Part shown: positions 15,125 to 22,096 of the stretch, piece after piece | Layout: each line of letters opens with the position of its first letter | Numbering within the stretch: position 1 is the first letter of the stretch | NCBI GenBank assembly: GCA_016303265.1 | Contig: JAEDLZ010000015.1 | Span: 1 to 22,096, forward strand | DNA length: 22,096 nucleotides | Direction: 5' to 3' | Source: Clostridiales bacterium | GTDB taxonomy: Bacteria; Bacillota; Clostridia; Monoglobales; Monoglobaceae | The notes under the pieces: model-generated | Databases searched by the model: none | Seen by the model: only the letters and a program-made list of their open reading frames with translations | Told to the model about the DNA's origin: nothing | Translations under genes and position numbers: made by a program

Positions 15125-15550
15125 ATGGACTATAAAATTTTAACCGGTAAGCAGGAGCGGTTAAATCGGCTGATGAATCTGCGATTTGCGTCATTTTTTG
15201 AGGATATGCCGTTGACCGGCACGCAGGCGCTGGCTTTGGAGTTTATTATGCAGAAAGCGTCAATGGGTGATGTATACCAAAAAGATTTGGAAGAATTTCT
15301 CTCAATTCGCGGTTCGTCCGTAACAAGTTTGATTAACAACTTGGAGCGTGACGGCTATATCCGACGGGAGAGTGTGAAGTTCGACGGTCGGTATAAGCAT
15401 TTAGCTCCAACAAAAAAAGCGCTGTCAATGCAAGAGAAAATTTCTCAACGGATTGATAAATATATGGAAAGCTTGTTTGTCGATATACCGGAAGCTGACC
15501 TAAAAGCGTATGAATCCGTGCTTGAAAAAATGGAGCGGAATGTTCGCTGA
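15125..15550 (+). CDS. MarR-family transcriptional regulator
   Basis: The 141-residue protein has the MarR winged-helix fold: a helix and turn at LTGTQALALEFIM, the recognition region LEEFLSIRGSSVTSLINNLERDGYI, and the wing RRESVKFDGRYKHLAPT. MarR dimers bind palindromes and release them when they meet a small ligand or oxidant. I chose the ATG at 15125 because GGAGG (15115-15119) lies just before it; an ATG at 15110 overlaps that site. The downstream MATE exporter gene and three palindromic sites in the locus point to autorepression and control of the exporter. The ligand is unknown. The N-terminus is short, so the dimer interface relies on the C-terminal helix KISQRIDKYMESLF. Confidence 0.9.
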   Translation: MDYKILTGKQERLNRLMNLRFASFFEDMPLTGTQALALEFIMQKASMGDVYQKDLEEFLSIRGSSVTSLINNLERDGYIRRESVKFDGRYKHLAPTKKALSMQEKISQRIDKYMESLFVDIPEADLKAYESVLEKMERNVR

Positions 15551-15565
15551 TTTTCTCCGTCTATA

Positions 15566-15583
15566 TAGTTAGAAATCTAACTA
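15566..15583 (+). promoter_or_regulatory. Candidate MarR operator 2
   Basis: TAGTTAGAAATCTAACTA is a perfect 8-bp inverted repeat with two central bases. It lies about 20 bases upstream of the MATE promoter and shares the TTAGA/TCTAA half-site with operators 1 and 3. Confidence 0.6.
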
Positions 15584-15601
15584 ATAACAAATCGGCAACA
15601 T

Positions 15602-15630
15602 TTGCCTAAAACTACATATACCCATATAAT
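15602..15630 (+). promoter_or_regulatory. Promoter of the MATE exporter gene
   Basis: TTGCCT (15602-15607) and TATAAT (15625-15630) are 17 bases apart. The -10 box overlaps the start of operator 3, so repressor binding would exclude polymerase. Confidence 0.65.
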
Positions 15631-15642
15631 TAGAATTCTATT
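15627..15642 (+). promoter_or_regulatory. Candidate MarR operator 3
   Basis: TAATTAGAATTCTATT is the exact reverse complement of operator 1. It overlaps the -10 box of the exporter promoter. Confidence 0.65.
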
Positions 15643-15665
15643 TATATTCCAAGGAGGTTTTTTCA

Positions 15666-17063
15666 ATGAATGAATCACAAACTGTCGCCAATCCGCTCGG
15701 TACAGAGCGGATTGGCAAACTGCTGCGGAGCTTTGCCATTCCCGGCGTAATCTCTATGGTCATCAACTCCCTGTACAATATGGTAGACCAGGTATTTATC
15801 GGTCAGGGTGTTGGTATGCTGGGCAACGGCGCCACCAACATCATCGCTCCCATTGCCACCTGCGCTATTGCCCTGTCCTCGCTGTTTGGTGACGGACTGG
15901 CTACTTATTTCAGCTTGCAACTTGGTAAAAGGGAGCCGGAAAAAGCATCAAAGGCAGTTGGAAATGCCGTGATTGCAGGTATAGGCGTCAGTATTTTATT
16001 TACCGTTCTTGTTCAGGCATTTCTGACACCGCTTTGCCGGGTTTTCGGTGCTACCGACAATATTTTGCCCTATGCGATGGAATATGGCAGGGTAATCGTC
16101 CTCGGATTTCCGTTTGTGATTGTAGGCGTCATTGTAAATGGTGTTGTCCGAGCAGACGGAAGCCCCCGGTATTCCATGTTCTCCATGATGCTGGGCTCCA
16201 TTCTGAATGTCTTTCTCGACCCGTTGTTTATCTTTGTTTTCAATATGGGCGTCGGCGGTGCGGCTCTGGCAACCATTATCAGTCAGTTTATCAGTATGGC
16301 TTTAAATTTGGCGTATCTGTTCCGATTCAAGAATATCAAGCTGACCCGAGAATCATTCCGTTTCCGCTTCTCTCTCGCCGGTATGCTGGCATCACTTGGT
16401 ATTGCAAGCTGTCTGAACACCATGACCTCAACAATCATTGCCATTGTATCCAACAATATGCTGACTCATTACGGAGCGCAGTCCGTTTATGGAGCGGATA
16501 TTCCCATTACCGTGTTCGGTCTGTGTATGAAGGTTAGTATGCTGTTCTTCTCGGTGGCTATGGGCATTTCCAGCGCCAGCCGTCCGATTCTCGGCTTTAA
16601 CTACGGCGCAGAAAAATACAGTCGTGTGAAGAAAACGCTGTATTTAACATTGGGTTCCGCAACCGTCGTTATGGTAATCGCATGGCTTATTTATCTGATT
16701 TTTCCTCTGCCTCTGATTCGCATTTTCGGTACGGAATCAAGCCTTTATGAAGAATTTGCCGTGAAGTGCTTCCGTATCTATCTTCTGACAAGCTGTCTCG
16801 GCGGCGTCCAGCTCTGCGCCGGTACGCTGTTCCAGGCAATCGGCAAGCCTGCCATGGCAACCGTTGTATCTCTGGCAAAACAGGTAATTTTCTATATCCC
16901 TGCCATGCTTGTTCTTGCATCGGTTTTGGGGTTGGACGGAGTCCTGTGGGCAGGTCCGCTGTCTGAATTGCTTGCGTTTTTCCTCGGCGGCGGGTTAATG
17001 ATACGAGAAATCAGGAAAATGGGAAACACCGAATTGGAGGAAACAGTCTGCCAAAACGATTGA
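15666..17063 (+). CDS. MATE-family multidrug exporter (MepA-like)
   Basis: The 465-residue protein has about twelve membrane helices in two six-helix halves, typical of MATE antiporters that expel cationic drugs against Na+ or H+. Family signs are the N-terminal GKLLRSFAIPGVISMVINSLYN, MVDQVFIGQGVG in helix 1-2, VRADGSPRYSMFSMMLGSILN, LDPLFIF, and the second-half SSASRPILGFNYGAEK. AAGGAGGT lies seven bases before the ATG. Its own promoter and overlapping palindromic operator, together with the MarR gene just upstream, indicate ligand-induced expression. Staphylococcal mepR-mepA has the same design. The exported compound cannot be deduced. Confidence 0.93.
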   Translation: MNESQTVANPLGTERIGKLLRSFAIPGVISMVINSLYNMVDQVFIGQGVGMLGNGATNIIAPIATCAIALSSLFGDGLATYFSLQLGKREPEKASKAVGNAVIAGIGVSILFTVLVQAFLTPLCRVFGATDNILPYAMEYGRVIVLGFPFVIVGVIVNGVVRADGSPRYSMFSMMLGSILNVFLDPLFIFVFNMGVGGAALATIISQFISMALNLAYLFRFKNIKLTRESFRFRFSLAGMLASLGIASCLNTMTSTIIAIVSNNMLTHYGAQSVYGADIPITVFGLCMKVSMLFFSVAMGISSASRPILGFNYGAEKYSRVKKTLYLTLGSATVVMVIAWLIYLIFPLPLIRIFGTESSLYEEFAVKCFRIYLLTSCLGGVQLCAGTLFQAIGKPAMATVVSLAKQVIFYIPAMLVLASVLGLDGVLWAGPLSELLAFFLGGGLMIREIRKMGNTELEETVCQND

Positions 17064-17393
17064 TTGCAATTCTTTGGGTAAATAAAACCCTTGCTTTTAA
17101 GTTTATTCATAATATCAGTCCTTTTTATTATGCAATAACAATCGGGTTTTTGTTTCTAAAGAGTAATCGACACTCGCTGTCGATTTGAGCGGAAACTGTC
17201 AACAAGGCCGGAAGAATTGGCGGAAGCGGCGATATTTTCGCTTAGTATAACGCACAATTCATCCGACTTGCAGACATTCCATATAATTATATTTTGATGT
17301 ATTTTCAGATTACTTCCTTATGTGGCTGTAGCTAATCCGCACTCCCTTTTATTCTTTCTTAAAAATTTAGTCCGGTATATTTTAAATCAGCTA
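17064..17393. other. Gap between the exporter and purA
   Basis: No gene is supported on either strand. A perfect hairpin AATCGACA / TGTCGATT (17165-17172 and 17178-17185, loop CTCGC) is present without a T-run. I saw no clear terminator for the exporter gene and no riboswitch I could name before purA. Confidence 0.5.
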
Positions 17394-17422
17394 TTGCAAT
17401 TTTCGGAATTTTGTGGTATTCT
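17394..17422 (+). promoter_or_regulatory. Promoter of purA
   Basis: TTGCAA (17394-17399) and TATTCT (17417-17422) are 17 bases apart, with TGG directly before the -10 (extended -10). The start would be near 17429, giving a short leader. Confidence 0.6.
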
Positions 17423-17463
17423 ATTAGTATATGAAATTTTCAGCAGCTTAAGGAGGGCGTTTT

Positions 17464-18735
17464 ATGCCTACAAAAATTGTTATCGGCACTCAGTGGGGTG
17501 ACGAAGGAAAAGGAAAAACCATAGATATTCTCGCCTCAAAGGCTGATGTTGTTGTCAGGACGCAGGGTGGTAACAACGCAGGACACACCATTGTAGCAGA
17601 CGGTGTTACATACAAACTCCGCCTTATGCCGTCGGGCATTCTCAACCCGAAAACCATATGTGTTATAGGAAACGGTGTTGTTGTTAATCCGAAGGTGCTG
17701 CTTAGTGAAATAGATAATATGGAAGAAAACGGTATTTCAACCGCAAATCTCAAGATTGACGCAAGGGCTCATGTTATTATGCCTTATCACATCGCGCTTG
17801 ACGGGCTCTCCGAGAAGGCGCGGGGCAAGGGCGACATAGGCACAACCAAAAACGGTATCGGCCCGTGTTATATGGACAAGGCTGAGCGCAGCGGTATTCG
17901 TATGTGCGATATGATTGATAAGGATAAATTCGAAAATCTTGTCCGCACAAATATGGCAATCAAAAATAAAATGATTGAACTGGTATACGGCGGTGAGCCT
18001 ATTGACCCGGAAGAGGTTATAAAGGAATATAACGGCTATGCCGACCGCCTGAGAAAATATGTCACCGACACAACCCCCATTGTTTACAACAAAATCAAGG
18101 AAGGTGCCGAGGTATTATTCGAGGGCGCACAGGGCACACTTCTTGATATAGATTTAGGAACATACCCGTATGTCACATCATCGCATCCGATTTCGGGCGG
18201 TGTTTGTATCGGCAGCGGTATAGGTCCCACTATGATTGATGAATGTATCGGGATCGCCAAGGGTTACACCACCCGTGTCGGGAACGGTCCGTTTCCCACA
18301 GAGCTTTTTGATGAAATTGGTGATAAAATCCGTGAAAAGGGTCATGAATTCGGCACGGTTACGGGTCGTCCCCGCCGTTGCGGCTGGTTTGACGCTGTTA
18401 TTGTAAAGTATGCCGTAAGAACGAGCGGTCTTACCTCCATCGTTCTTAACAAGATTGACCCCTTAGGCAATATAGGAAAGCTCAAAATCTGTGTTGCTTA
18501 TAAGAAAAACGGCGTTATGACGGAGGATTTTCCGCCCACGCTGGAAGAACTCGCAATCTGCGAGCCCGTTTATGAGGAAATGGACGGCTGGGACGAGGAT
18601 ATTTCAAATATCCGTGAATTTGATAAGCTTCCCGTTGCCTGCCAAAACTATGTTAAGAGAATAGAGGAGCTTTGCGGCGTAAGGATTTCTACCATAGGCG
18701 TAGGTCCGGGTCGCGACGAAAATATTATCAGATAA
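17464..18735 (+). CDS. purA: Adenylosuccinate synthetase
   Basis: The 423-residue cytosolic enzyme joins IMP and aspartate using GTP, the first committed step to AMP. The N-terminal GTQWGDEGKGKTIDILA is the phosphate loop with the catalytic Asp, followed by QGGNNAGHT with the catalytic His. KARGKGDIGTTKNGIGPCY, FEGAQGTLLDIDLGTYPYVT and TVTGRPRRCGWFD are further invariant stretches, and the guanine-binding LNKIDPL and the terminal GVGPGRDE are intact. Length is normal. AGGAGG (17451-17456) lies seven bases before the ATG. A small ORF follows closely, probably in the same transcript. Confidence 0.98.
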   Translation: MPTKIVIGTQWGDEGKGKTIDILASKADVVVRTQGGNNAGHTIVADGVTYKLRLMPSGILNPKTICVIGNGVVVNPKVLLSEIDNMEENGISTANLKIDARAHVIMPYHIALDGLSEKARGKGDIGTTKNGIGPCYMDKAERSGIRMCDMIDKDKFENLVRTNMAIKNKMIELVYGGEPIDPEEVIKEYNGYADRLRKYVTDTTPIVYNKIKEGAEVLFEGAQGTLLDIDLGTYPYVTSSHPISGGVCIGSGIGPTMIDECIGIAKGYTTRVGNGPFPTELFDEIGDKIREKGHEFGTVTGRPRRCGWFDAVIVKYAVRTSGLTSIVLNKIDPLGNIGKLKICVAYKKNGVMTEDFPPTLEELAICEPVYEEMDGWDEDISNIREFDKLPVACQNYVKRIEELCGVRISTIGVGPGRDENIIR

Positions 18736-18754
18736 TTTTGAAAGGGTGAATTAT

Positions 18755-19039
18755 ATGCCGTCAAAAAAAGACGAGGTTTTAACCTATAACGGCAAAATGT
18801 TGCTTCGCAAGGGGAACGAAATTTATTACGGCTCTCCCGAAAGTAAATATATGGTTTTATTCAAGATTACCGGAACCGAGAAATTTCAGGACCTTGATTT
18901 GGCAACGAATGTTATTATTGAGCTTCGCACAAATGAAGCGGAAAAATCCCAGCTGATTCGTCAGGCGGAGCGCGACAACCTTTATAAGGCCTTTGACATC
19001 GGTTTTTACTGGCTTGACGACGCTTTGGCTAACTATTAA
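18755..19039 (+). CDS. Small protein of unknown function downstream of purA
   Basis: This 94-residue soluble protein has no signal peptide, membrane helix or motif I can assign. The first half is strand-like with LTYNGKMLLRKGNEIYYG and KYMVLFKITG; the second is helical and charged (LRTNEAEKSQLIRQAERDNL) and ends FDIGFYWLDDALANY. The text reads like real coding sequence with clean codon use and AAAGGG eight bases before the ATG at 18755; a GTG at 18746 overlaps that site. It starts 19 bases after purA. I have the impression of similar short proteins in related Clostridia but cannot name a family. A role linked to purine metabolism is only suggested by position. Confidence 0.75.
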   Translation: MPSKKDEVLTYNGKMLLRKGNEIYYGSPESKYMVLFKITGTEKFQDLDLATNVIIELRTNEAEKSQLIRQAERDNLYKAFDIGFYWLDDALANY

Positions 19040-19147
19040 CAAAATGAACGGCAAATACGGCAGTCGCTTGGTGCATTGAAATTTTTTATGCCCGGCGGGC
19101 GTGCCTTGATGCCTTGTTTTAAGCACAATAAAAATCCGACCCGATAA

Positions 19148-19164
19148 CGCAATCATAGATTGCG
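19148..19164. repeat. Small perfect hairpin before the tRNA
   Basis: CGCAATC / GATTGCG with loop ATA. The surrounding gap (19040-19230) also holds GC-rich inverted pieces such as AAGGCG / CGCCTT (about 19202-19225) but no clear terminator for the purA transcript and no clear tRNA promoter. Confidence 0.4.
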
Positions 19165-19230
19165 ATCTGGTACCCCAAAGCCTTGTTGTTTTCACAAGAA
19201 AAAGGCGCGGCTTTTGCCCGCCTTAAATAT

Positions 19231-19306
19231 GCGCCTGTAGCTCAGTGGATAGAGCACCGGCCTCCGACGCCGGGTGTCGTAGGTTCAAATCCTATCAGGC
19301 GTACCA
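19231..19306 (+). tRNA. tRNA-Arg (anticodon CCG)
   Basis: The 76 bases fold as a standard tRNA: acceptor GCGCCTG / CAGGCGT (first pair G-T), D stem GCTC / GAGC, anticodon stem CCGGC / GCCGG with loop CTCCGAC placing CCG at the anticodon, a five-base variable loop, T stem GTAGG / CCTAT with loop TTCAAAT, discriminator A and an encoded CCA end. It reads CGG arginine codons. Confidence 0.95.
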
Positions 19307-19307
19307 A

Positions 19308-19339
19308 AAAAAACGACTTGTTTCGACAAGTCGTTTTTT
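19308..19339 (+). terminator. UUCG terminator after the tRNA
   Basis: A 14-bp stem AAAAAACGACTTGT and its complement closes a TTCG tetraloop and ends in six T. It begins one base after the CCA end, so the tRNA transcript stops here. Confidence 0.92.
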
Positions 19340-19340
19340 C

Positions 19341-19518
19341 GTCGATATAAATCTCTTTCGAGACTTACGATATGTCATAAATGACTCGATATGTGCCAAG
19401 GCACGCGATATGTTGCCTGACGGCAACGAGATTTATATCATATCGAGTTTTGAGTGAAAAGAAAAACATATCGAATTTGCGAAGCAGATATATCGAACGA
19501 GCGAAAGCGAGTATATCG
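19341..19518. repeat. Modular hairpin repeat with CGATAT linkers
   Basis: CGATAT occurs at 19343, 19368, 19387 and 19406, and its reverse ATATCG at 19440, 19468, 19490 and 19513. After three of the forward copies comes a different small hairpin: GTCA-TAAA-TGAC (19374-19385), GTGCC-AA-GGCAC (19393-19404), GTTGCC-TGAC-GGCAAC (19412-19427). Between reverse copies, ATTTGC-GAA-GCAGAT (about 19475-19489) and a GCGAAAGC stem appear. Outer arms GATATAAATCTC (19344-19355) and GAGATTTATATC (19428-19439) pair perfectly and enclose the first three hairpins, so the whole can fold as a multi-branched structure. It is non-coding and resembles intergenic palindromic repeat elements of gut Clostridia. Confidence 0.65.
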
Positions 19519-19561
19519 CAAAAATAGCTTGCATCTATAATGAACATGAAAGCCAAATATA

Positions 19562-19601
19562 AGAACCGTAATTTTGTATCAAAATTTCGGTTCTGTTTTT
19601 T
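19562..19601 (+). terminator. Hairpin terminator in the non-coding stretch
   Basis: A 15-bp stem with one mismatch, AGAACCGTAATTTTG (19562-19576) against CAAAATTTCGGTTCT (19580-19594), is followed by GTTTTTT. No plus-strand gene lies just upstream except the already terminated tRNA, so it may end a transcript from the modular repeat or serve as a backup. Confidence 0.7.
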
Positions 19602-19660
19602 GTCCGAAAGCCCGGTAGCAATGGGATTTTTATAAATAAAAAGTTTCGGGGAGTAACAAA

Positions 19661-19754
19661 GAGAGAAAAGTTTCGAAGCAACAAGCATTATGCTAAAACT
19701 ATGGCATCTTCTTCCATTGCATACGCTCATCGTTCACTCTAAAACTTTTCTCTC
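19661..19754. repeat. Inverted repeat
   Basis: GAGAGAAAAGTTT (19661-19673) and AAACTTTTCTCTC (19742-19754) are perfect 13-bp arms 68 bases apart. The interior has no gene. The size would fit a tiny mobile element remnant, but no target duplication is evident. Confidence 0.5.
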
Positions 19755-19763
19755 AAAAGCAAT

Positions 19764-19799
19764 GCGCCGCTTTGCCCTGTTTTCAGGGCAAAGCGGCGC
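19764..19799 (-). terminator. Strong GC hairpin, possible methyltransferase terminator
   Basis: A perfect 16-bp stem GCGCCGCTTTGCCCTG / CAGGGCAAAGCGGCGC with a TTTT loop lies about 70 bases beyond the stop codon of the minus-strand methyltransferase. On that strand only a broken T tract (ATTGCTTTTG) follows, so terminator function is likely but not certain. Confidence 0.5.
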
Positions 19800-19867
19800 A
19801 GACAGTTATAGATTAAAATGCGCGCTTTTGAGCTTTTAAACCTCAATATCCAATATTTATTCCACTC

Positions 19868-20584
19868 TTACCGCTTTTTCAGAACAATTTTTATGAAGTT
19901 CAGATATTTTCCGCCACCTGCCTCCATTGCCCGACGGTCGCCTACGGCATACTCATTTTCCTGCTTCAGCCAATCCGACCATACCTCGTCATTAGATTCC
20001 ATTTCTGTCACGGAAATAACCTCTGCGCCTTGGCTCTTGCTTACAATATTCGTCCAATACGGAATGTCATGCATATATTCAAGCTGCTCCGGCGTCCACG
20101 ACAACAGAAGCTCCTGCGGCAAATTATCATGACAATCCCTTTTCATTCCCGGTATTGCAATATAAATATATCCGCCGCTTTTCACATAGGGAAGCAACTT
20201 GCTGTCAAGATATTCTGTATCCCGTCCAAAATAATTATACGAATCCATACTGACAACGGCATCGAAAAATTCTTTTTCAAAGGGTAGATTAGCTGCGTAC
20301 GCCTTTACGGGAACGATTTGTTCGTCATCAAGTCCCATGCTGTAAAAAAATTTCCGATTTTCCTCCGGCTCACTCCAAAGGTCGGCGGCATAAACCTTAA
20401 AACCGTATTCTTTTGCTAGAAATACCGATGTCAGACCTTGTCCGCTTCCCAGGTCGCATACTACGGCATTTTCAGGAATTTTACAGTCACTCAGCAATTC
20501 TTCCGCCAGCTTAACCGGGTTCGGTCCCATAATCTTTGCCATAAGTTCCTGCGTATTATATTTTTGACTTAAAATATATTTCAT
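19868..20584 (-). CDS. SAM-dependent class I methyltransferase
   Basis: The 238-residue protein has the Rossmann methyltransferase fold. Motif I is VCDLGSGQGLTSVFLA (about residues 42-57), followed by the acidic ribose-binding end of strand 2 at VYAADLW, the PFEKEFFDAVVSMDSY region (motif around strand 4) and GGYIYIAIPG (strand 5). The N-terminal YILSQKYNTQELMAKIMGPN resembles small-molecule or cyclopropane/arsenite-type methyltransferase-like proteins, but no subclass motif settles the substrate. GAGGAG (20593-20598, opposite strand) precedes the ATG. It stands alone, followed by a GC-rich hairpin, with 270 bases to the antiporter gene on the same strand. A possible promoter CTGAAA-17-TAAAAT lies on the minus strand around 20630-20660. 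Confidence 0.85.
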   Translation of the reverse strand: MKYILSQKYNTQELMAKIMGPNPVKLAEELLSDCKIPENAVVCDLGSGQGLTSVFLAKEYGFKVYAADLWSEPEENRKFFYSMGLDDEQIVPVKAYAANLPFEKEFFDAVVSMDSYNYFGRDTEYLDSKLLPYVKSGGYIYIAIPGMKRDCHDNLPQELLLSWTPEQLEYMHDIPYWTNIVSKSQGAEVISVTEMESNDEVWSDWLKQENEYAVGDRRAMEAGGGKYLNFIKIVLKKR

Positions 20585-20855
20585 TAAAGTTTCTCCTCTG
20601 CTATTGAATTTTTTGTTATTAAATTAAGGTAATTTTAAAGGCTTTCATTATGCTTTTCAGGTGAAATCACAGCAGGCTGTTTATCGGCTCAAAATCCGGT
20701 GGTATTAAGCGTTTCTGTTTGGACCGTTTCACAATTAAAGGCCCAGACTCGATTTCAAATCAAGACTCCTGACGCGTAGCTTAATAACGGCTGCCGTTTC
20801 GCACTTTAAATTTAGCGGCGATGCGACTGATTCACCGCGCATTTATAACTTGGAA
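20585..20855. other. Gap between antiporter and methyltransferase genes
   Basis: No gene or clear terminator is visible. Apart from the methyltransferase ribosome site and a weak promoter candidate on the minus strand, I see nothing in it. Confidence 0.4.
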
Positions 20856-22085
20856 TTATTCCGATATTTCCCCCGCCCATTTAAACGCATATTTAGCAAT
20901 TATAACCGCAATAATTTCGTTTATAATGGCTGCCGCAACAATAGTTCCGGAAACCACCGCCGCTAAGTTCGGGTCTATGCCGTTTAGCGTTGTTACCGCT
21001 ATTCCCGTAAAAACGAGGGAAACGCCGGAATGCGGCAGCAGTGTAAGTCCAAGATATTTTGTAACCGCAGGCTTGGCTTTTGTTATTTTTCCGCCAAGAT
21101 ACGCTCCGCCGATTTTACCTGCGGCACGGGATAAAATATATGCTGCGGTAAACACCCCCGCCCCCGCAATAAGCCTGTAATCCAGCGGCATACCGAGGTT
21201 GGCAATGACAACAACCAGCGACAGATTAAGCAAAGGATTATACATTGATAATATTCCTTCCGTCTTATCCTTGGGGATAAGATTAACCACAGTAGCGCTG
21301 TATGCCATACCAATCAGCAAATAATTCAGGCTGAAGGAATGAAAAATCTTCAAATCAACTGCAAGCCCTGCCGCCGCCGATAAAATCAAAAATGCCATAA
21401 AAACCGCAAAACAAATATATTTTTTCTTAAAACGCTTAATAAGCTGCGAAGCAATTACGCCTGCTGTTATACCTATTATAAACGGCACAACAACTATCCC
21501 GATAATCGAAAGGGGCGAGGTGTGAGCGCCGCCTCCTAAGCCGCCTATAATCGAAATTACCGTAAAAAATACAATAACGCCGATAATATCGTCAATCGCC
21601 GCAAGCGGTATAAGCATGTTTGTTACCGGCCCGTGTGTACGGTATTCATTCACAATAGACAAAGCAGGCGCAGGCGCGGTTGCAAGGGCAATCCCGCCGA
21701 ATATAAAAGCCAGATATATCGGCAGCCCGGAAAATGCCATCACAACAGCAAAAACCAGCGATACAAACAGAAATGTCCCTATTGATTGAATAACCGTTAT
21801 GCCAATAATCTGTTTCCCGGATGAGGCGAGTTTCTTAAAAATGATTTCTCTGCCAATCATAACTCCGGCTACGGTTTCAAAAAATTTAACCGTAATTTTA
21901 TACCACACAGCCTCCGTAATATCCATAGTGACGACTTCGGCTAAATACGGTCCGAATACTATGCCCGCAACAAGCCAGCCCAATATTGCCGGAAGCTTCA
22001 GCTTTGCCGAAATCTTTCCGCAGATCACAGCCGTACATATAAGTGCAAAAATTCTTAAAATTGAAACAATCATAATATTTGTCAC
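20856..22085 (-). CDS. CPA2-type cation/proton antiporter
   Basis: The protein (about 409 residues) has some twelve to thirteen membrane helices with the Na_H_Exchanger fold. An early helix reads LKLPAILGWLVAGIVFGPYLAE, the usual start of the family; the unwound helix 4 region is ATAPAPALSIV, and the ion-binding double aspartate lies in AAIDDIIGVIVFF, the feature of electrogenic CPA2 exchangers. It probably exchanges Na+ or K+ for H+. There is no C-terminal RCK/TrkA nucleotide-binding domain, so it is the short form. The start is uncertain: TTG 22088, GTG 22085 and ATG 22073 are all in frame, and only a GGGAAAG tract near the window edge could serve as ribosome site; I favour GTG 22085. The promoter lies outside the window. 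Confidence 0.88.
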   Translation of the reverse strand: MTNIMIVSILRIFALICTAVICGKISAKLKLPAILGWLVAGIVFGPYLAEVVTMDITEAVWYKITVKFFETVAGVMIGREIIFKKLASSGKQIIGITVIQSIGTFLFVSLVFAVVMAFSGLPIYLAFIFGGIALATAPAPALSIVNEYRTHGPVTNMLIPLAAIDDIIGVIVFFTVISIIGGLGGGAHTSPLSIIGIVVVPFIIGITAGVIASQLIKRFKKKYICFAVFMAFLILSAAAGLAVDLKIFHSFSLNYLLIGMAYSATVVNLIPKDKTEGILSMYNPLLNLSLVVVIANLGMPLDYRLIAGAGVFTAAYILSRAAGKIGGAYLGGKITKAKPAVTKYLGLTLLPHSGVSLVFTGIAVTTLNGIDPNLAAVVSGTIVAAAIINEIIAVIIAKYAFKWAGEISE

Positions 22086-22096
22086 CAACTTTCCCG

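Noticed and set aside
17064..17463. Purine riboswitch before purA
   Set aside because: No conserved junction or loop sequences of a purine aptamer were found, and the predicted start leaves only a short leader.
19245..19457. Plus-strand frame across the tRNA and repeat
   Set aside because: It runs through a tRNA, a terminator and hairpins, so it is chance.
19341..19518. CRISPR array
   Set aside because: The repeated part is only six to seven bases, the intervals are themselves hairpins rather than spacers, orientation flips midway, and no cas genes are present.

Overview
The window looks like a chromosomal segment of a gut-type Clostridia bacterium (Oscillospirales-like). The grounds are moderate GC, strong AGGAGG ribosome sites, near-consensus TTGACA/TATAAT promoters, a Gld-type ABC exporter followed by a DUF4340 protein, an SLH-anchored protein, the MEP isoprenoid gene ispE, a CCA-encoding tRNA and many hairpin-T-run terminators. 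The taxonomic placement is inferred from gene content only.

The first ~566 bases do not belong to that genome by their appearance. They are AT-rich and, on the minus strand, spell the C-terminal part of a eukaryotic HIT-type zinc-finger protein (ZNHIT1/Vps71-like), apparently broken by ~31-32 nt GT...TAG introns. At about 560-570 this joins abruptly to the middle of a bacterial ABC permease gene. An assembly or library chimera is the simplest explanation.

Layout of the bacterial part. (1) 560-3861, plus: tail of a GldF-like permease, GldG-like protein, DUF4340 protein, terminator. (2) 3860-6668, plus: an 11-bp-phased array of TTTACA/TTAACA repeats (candidate Pho boxes), a Na+/phosphate cotransporter with a PhoU-like tail, and a PhoB-like response regulator, together a phosphate-uptake operon. 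(3) 6669-7232: a non-coding stretch with a long inverted repeat, a bidirectional terminator and a degenerate tandem repeat. (4) 7233-8801, minus: lipid kinase then HAD phosphatase. (5) 9043-11875, minus: three consecutive cyclophilin-type prolyl isomerases (membrane-anchored, cytosolic, SLH/wall-bound) behind one consensus promoter and a long leader hairpin. (6) 11919-14882, plus, divergent from (5): ftsH then ispE. (7) 15063-17063, plus: a MarR regulator and a MATE exporter with three palindromic candidate operators. (8) 17394-19339, plus: purA, a small conserved-looking ORF, tRNA-Arg(CCG) with a UUCG terminator. (9) 19341-19799: non-coding, rich in structure, including a modular repeat in which small, different hairpins are separated by a constant CGATAT linker. 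(10) 19868-22085, minus: SAM methyltransferase and a CPA2-type cation/proton antiporter running to the window edge.

Most coding content is ordinary housekeeping and transport. The points deserving a second look are the eukaryotic-like segment with its mini-introns, the phased Pho-box array, the triple cyclophilin locus and its leader, the MarR operator set, and the modular CGATAT hairpin element.
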